Under the pieces are notes generated by a model that saw only the letters and a list, made by a program, of their open reading frames with translations, searched no databases and was not told the DNA's origin. A stretch of DNA of 6,973 bases. Origin: Terriglobia bacterium. Lineage in GTDB: Bacteria; Acidobacteriota; Terriglobia; UBA7540. A program made the translations under genes and the position numbers. Of this stretch, positions 4,804 to 6,973 are shown in pieces. The number at the start of each line of letters is the position of its first letter. Within the stretch, counting starts at the first letter, position 1. The stretch covers positions 1 through 6,973 of the forward strand of contig JASHTZ010000668.1 in the NCBI GenBank assembly GCA_030040295.1, written 5' to 3'.

Positions 4804-6348
4804 ATGCTTAGCTCATATTGTTCGCGCCGCTTAACCCAAGGCTTTTGCCAAGCGTGCTTCATTTTGTGCGCAATCTTTACAGCACGCGCCTGTTGGGCGC
4901 AGCACGGGCCGCCTGCTCCAGAGGCCGGCTTCAGCTATCAGGACAATATGAAGTATCTGCAGGCAACGCTGAATCTTCAGCCTTCGATCAACTTCACATC
5001 CCGTTGGCGAAACGGTGCGACTCGAAAGAAGGGACAAACCCGGATAAGCGCTGAGTTCAGCAACGTGACTTTGGATACCGGAAGATGCTTAATCAGTTAC
5101 CACGTAAAGGTAACGTCCAATGGCAAGGTGGACCCCGACTCGGACGCGGGTGTTCCTTTGCAAGATCTGCGGTACGTCCGAGTAGTGACTTTCAATCAAT
5201 TTATTAAAGAGGGTAATAGCAACCCGAGCTCATTCATCGAAGGCAATCCACAGATTTTTCTGGTCCAGGCGTTCCGCGCGGCTGGTGGAAGCAACGAATT
5301 CGATTTTTACGACCAACAGACGGCCAGCGGAGTGGCCCAGGCCTTGGTAAACGCCGCGGGTTTTTGCCGGGCTGGAGACACGCCGCAACTTTACGCCCTC
5401 GGCTCGCAGCCCACGCCCACTCCGCAGGCTGCGGCGCCGGCGGTGCAGCCGGGAGCCGATCCCGCCGCGCAAATCCCGGAGCTGCAGTCGGAAATCCAGC
5501 AAGCGCAGCAGGAGGCCGCCAACGACAACCAGCAGGCGGACAACCTGCAACAACAGATGAATAACGAGACCGGGGTGCAGGCGATTGTGGACGGCGCTCA
5601 CGCCATCAGCCTGCGGCGCAGCGCCAATGCGGCAAGCAACCGCGTCGCCGACCTGAACCAGCAGATCCAGCAACTGCAGCAGCAGAGTGCGAACTACCAA
5701 GCCCAGCTTCAAGCTCAGGCGACGGCCCAAGCGCAAGCTCAGGCCCAAGAGCAGGCACAGGCTCAGGAGAAAGCCGCGGCGGCGGCTTCTGAGCTGCTGT
5801 CCGGGGGACCCGGGAGCAACCCGCCCGCTCTGCCTGGAGCCAGACCGGCAGCGACAGGAAATGGGCCGAGTTTCGCGGCCACGATCAGTTTCATCGTGGA
5901 CAAGCTCATTGCCGACAGCGATGTAAGTTACCTGATTTACCGCCACAACAATTTAAGCGGTACGGATGCGGTGGTGAAATATTCGACTGAGACCAGCCAG
6001 GTGACGGGAGATTCGGAGAGCTGCCATCTTGGATTCCACTTCCGAGCCGGCGTTTTGACTGACCCGAAGGCCGCCAATGAGACGGTGGTCGTCGATTCGG
6101 ACATGGGACTCAATTTCCAGGACGTGGGTGAAATCGTGGTGTTCTCTCGGGAAGCCGACAGCAACAGCCGGTTTCTCGTTTACAAGGCGCGCTACGACCC
6201 GGAAATATACGCTTTAGGCGTGGTCACCAAGGATGGGTCCATGAATTATGTCTTCAACTTTTACGACGAGGATATGGCCAATCGCATGGCGAAGGCCATG
6301 GTGCATGCCGTGGAGTTGTGCGGTGGCGGCAACAAGGAGCCGTTCTGA
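4804..6348 (+). CDS. Exported protein with two copies of the unknown domain flanking a coiled coil
   Basis: This 514-residue protein has a purine-rich ribosome site (GGGGGGAAG, 4791-4799) 4 nt before the ATG. Its gene is 16 nt after the previous stop, so the two are probably co-transcribed. Residues 1-32 look like a signal peptide (likely cut after CWA), although R28 late in it is unusual. Domain copy A spans about 46-197: TSRW, DTGRC (C95), DLRYVRVV (121-128), IFLVQAFR, then FDFYDQQTASGVAQALVNAA and C188, then DTPQLY. Residues 202-222 are Pro/Ala-rich. Residues 223-330 are rich in Gln, Ala and Glu, with heptad-like LQSEIQQAQQEA and VADLNQQIQQLQQQ, and form a predicted coiled coil broken around 255-275. 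Copy B spans about 356-508: SDVSYLIY, DSESC (C407), FQDVGEIVVFS, RFLVYKARY, then VFNFYDEDMANRMAKAMVHA and C506. The coiled coil probably drives oligomerisation and spaces the two domains. Function and ligand are unknown; it is probably periplasmic or surface-exposed. Confidence 0.92.
   Translation: MLSSYCSRRLTQGFCQACFILCAIFTARACWAQHGPPAPEAGFSYQDNMKYLQATLNLQPSINFTSRWRNGATRKKGQTRISAEFSNVTLDTGRCLISYHVKVTSNGKVDPDSDAGVPLQDLRYVRVVTFNQFIKEGNSNPSSFIEGNPQIFLVQAFRAAGGSNEFDFYDQQTASGVAQALVNAAGFCRAGDTPQLYALGSQPTPTPQAAAPAVQPGADPAAQIPELQSEIQQAQQEAANDNQQADNLQQQMNNETGVQAIVDGAHAISLRRSANAASNRVADLNQQIQQLQQQSANYQAQLQAQATAQAQAQAQEQAQAQEKAAAAASELLSGGPGSNPPALPGARPAATGNGPSFAATISFIVDKLIADSDVSYLIYRHNNLSGTDAVVKYSTETSQVTGDSESCHLGFHFRAGVLTDPKAANETVVVDSDMGLNFQDVGEIVVFSREADSNSRFLVYKARYDPEIYALGVVTKDGSMNYVFNFYDEDMANRMAKAMVHAVELCGGGNKEPF
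5701..5766 (+). repeat. Degenerate GCN-CAR hexanucleotide repeat encoding an Ala-Gln tract
   Basis: Codons for alternating Ala and Gln run through residues 300-321 of the coiled-coil protein, with single interruptions (Leu302, Thr307, Glu316). Synonymous codons vary, so the tract is not a perfect microsatellite. It probably reflects selection for a helix or coiled coil more than recent slippage. Confidence 0.75.
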
Positions 6349-6639
6349 TACCATCTCCCAAGTAAGGACGGTCATCAATCCCCACCGGGACTGGCCGGGG
6401 GCCTGGCTCGCACCATGCTGCATGTGGTGAATTTGCGGCGGCTGGCCGGAAGCCGGAACCTTTCTCGAGATAGGCTGAATTATTACTATCGCCAAACCAC
6501 CTGAGGACGGGCGATCGAAGTGTAAGGGGATGGTCGCGGGTGAGTCTGTCGGTCCTAATCACAGTGCGTTGCCCCGGCCCTCCCTAGGCTGATTGCAGGG
6601 AATAAATCCAAACACTCGGGCGTCGCCTTGGAGGGTCTT
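6349..6639. other. Non-coding stretch after the exported-protein operon
   Basis: No convincing gene is present here. The minus-strand frames in this stretch lack a recognisable protein pattern and ribosome site. GGCC-GGG-GGCC (near 6402-6412) and CCGG-AAG-CCGG (near 6447-6457) are short GC hairpins without T-tails. The region may be the 3' untranslated part of the operon or the remains of an older gene too decayed to read. Confidence 0.6.
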
Positions 6640-6677
6640 AAACAAAAAACCACCCGCCACTTCCCGAAAAGATGGCG
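6640..6677 (-). terminator. Candidate intrinsic terminator for the receptor gene
   Basis: Reading the minus strand, CGCCA-T-CTTT, loop TCGG, GAAG-TGGCG forms a 9-bp stem with one bulged T (6677-6655). After 5 nt (GGTGG) comes TTTTTTGTTT (6649-6640). It lies about 117 nt past the receptor stop codon, in the right orientation to end that transcript. The 5-nt gap before the T-run is the weak point. Confidence 0.55.
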
Positions 6678-6680
6678 CTC

Positions 6681-6714
6681 ATGGGCAAGTGAACTGCCCA
6701 TTGTTTGAGATTTT
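6681..6714 (+). terminator. Candidate intrinsic terminator for the exported-protein operon
   Basis: ATGGGCA (6681-6687), a 7-nt loop and TGCCCAT (6695-6701) form a perfect 7-bp stem. T-rich sequence TGTTTGAGATTTT (6702-6714) follows. It lies 333 nt past the last plus-strand stop codon. The stem is short and the tail interrupted, so efficiency is uncertain. It sits 3 nt from the opposite-strand terminator, as expected between convergent genes. Confidence 0.42.
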
Positions 6715-6741
6715 GGACCCGCCCCCCTGACCCTTTATACT
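6713..6741 (+). promoter_or_regulatory. Promoter-like sequence pointing into the receptor gene from its 3' side
   Basis: TTGGAC (6713-6718), exactly 17 nt, then TATACT (6736-6741) resembles a housekeeping promoter: 5 of 6 at the -10 and TTG at the -35. A transcript would start near 6748 and run antisense to the receptor's 3' end. No plus-strand gene follows inside the window. It may be a chance match. Confidence 0.28.
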
Positions 6742-6745
6742 CCCG

Positions 6746-6760
6746 GCCAGCCGAGCTGGC
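6746..6760. repeat. Short perfect hairpin downstream of the receptor stop codon
   Basis: GCCAGC and GCTGGC flank the loop CGA, giving a perfect 6-bp stem 33 nt past the receptor stop codon. No T-run follows on either strand. It would also lie at the very 5' end of any RNA from the promoter-like sequence at 6713-6741. Confidence 0.5.
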
Positions 6761-6793
6761 AAAGAGTTCCGAGCTTCCGCAGAGAAATCCAAC

Positions 6794-6973
6794 CTACCAG
6801 TTGAGTCGCAGTGCCATCTGCAATTGGCGCGGCGTGTTGAAGATGTCATTATTCGACGTGAGCTTCCCGAATGTCGCGCTCTGCAATGTCGTCGACCCGG
6901 TTCCAAACCGCACGCGATTAAAAATGTTAAATCCTTCCACGCGAAAGTCCAGATTCAATTTTTCTGTTAGCCT
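6794..6973 (-). CDS. TonB-dependent receptor (Oar-like), C-terminal fragment, 5' part outside the window
   Basis: Minus-strand codons run from the right edge to a TAG at 6796-6794 and give 59 residues. The tail contains LNLDFRVEGFNIFNRVRFG and then TPRQLQMALRLNW. The [LF]xFRxExFNxFN-x-xxFG pattern followed by PRQ[LI]Qx[AG]LRL plus an aromatic end is the last beta-strand region of the large TonB-dependent receptors with an N-terminal carboxypeptidase-regulatory-like domain. These are abundant in Acidobacteriota. The final Trp fits the C-terminal aromatic signal used for outer-membrane insertion by the BAM complex. Known for the family: energy-dependent uptake of large substrates, or adhesin-like roles. 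Substrate cannot be judged from this fragment. The gene converges on the exported-protein operon. Confidence 0.85.
   Translation of the reverse strand, partial: RLTEKLNLDFRVEGFNIFNRVRFGTGSTTLQSATFGKLTSNNDIFNTPRQLQMALRLNW

Noticed and set aside
4804..4905. Lipoprotein signal in the N-terminus of the coiled-coil protein
   Set aside because: Several Cys residues occur in the leader, but none is preceded by a good lipobox; FILC and ARAC are poor matches. Ordinary signal-peptidase I cleavage is more likely.
5230..5946. 238-codon minus-strand frame opposite the coiled-coil gene
   Set aside because: Its Leu/Arg-rich composition is the complement of the Gln/Ala repeat. It is an antisense shadow with no start signal.
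6254..6562. 102-codon minus-strand frame after the operon
   Set aside because: It overlaps the 3' end of the coiled-coil gene. It has no ribosome site or domain pattern and looks random in composition.
1..6973. Insertion sequences, tRNA or rRNA genes
   Set aside because: No transposase motifs, terminal inverted repeats with target duplications, cloverleaf or rRNA-like sequence were found on either strand.

Overview
The window looks like part of an Acidobacteriota chromosome; this is inferred from gene content and not tested by search. The DNA is GC-rich. It carries an ECF sigma factor of the Sig-70_X6 (TIGR02999-like) type next to a Ser/Thr kinase with an HRDFKPGN catalytic loop. At the right edge is the C-terminal tail of a large Oar-like TonB-dependent outer-membrane receptor. 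That combination is typical of Acidobacteriota.

Layout. Positions 1-1832, minus strand: a sigma factor gene (1269-1832) followed by a kinase gene (1212 down to the left edge, where it is cut). A strong 11-bp hairpin lies in the 56 nt between them. Positions 1833-2100: a divergent intergenic region with a candidate sigma-gene promoter and a 10-bp inverted repeat. Positions 2101-6348, plus strand: a tight run of exported-protein genes with gaps of 33 and 16 nt and good Shine-Dalgarno sites. The first (2101-3642) encodes a 513-aa secreted, Cys-containing protein. The second locus (3676-4787) is broken into two overlapping reading frames by an apparent frameshift. The third (4804-6348) encodes a 514-aa protein with two copies of one domain separated by a Gln/Ala-rich coiled coil. 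Positions 6349-6793: non-coding, with two back-to-back candidate terminators and a possible promoter. Positions 6794-6973, minus strand: the last 59 residues of the receptor.

The most interesting content is a roughly 130-150-residue domain that I do not recognise. It occurs four times in the second and third plus-strand loci, always with two conserved cysteines and a C-terminal F-x-F/A..VA..h..A...C helix pattern. The first copy is the one cut by the frameshift. Together with the first gene, these loci look like an envelope or periplasmic system of unknown function.

How the parts may work together (inference). The sigma factor lacks the acidic DAED motif of region 2.2 and has Ser/Thr there instead, as in sigma factors that are switched on by phosphorylation. 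The neighbouring kinase is the obvious candidate to do this. The divergent exported operon is a plausible but unproven target.
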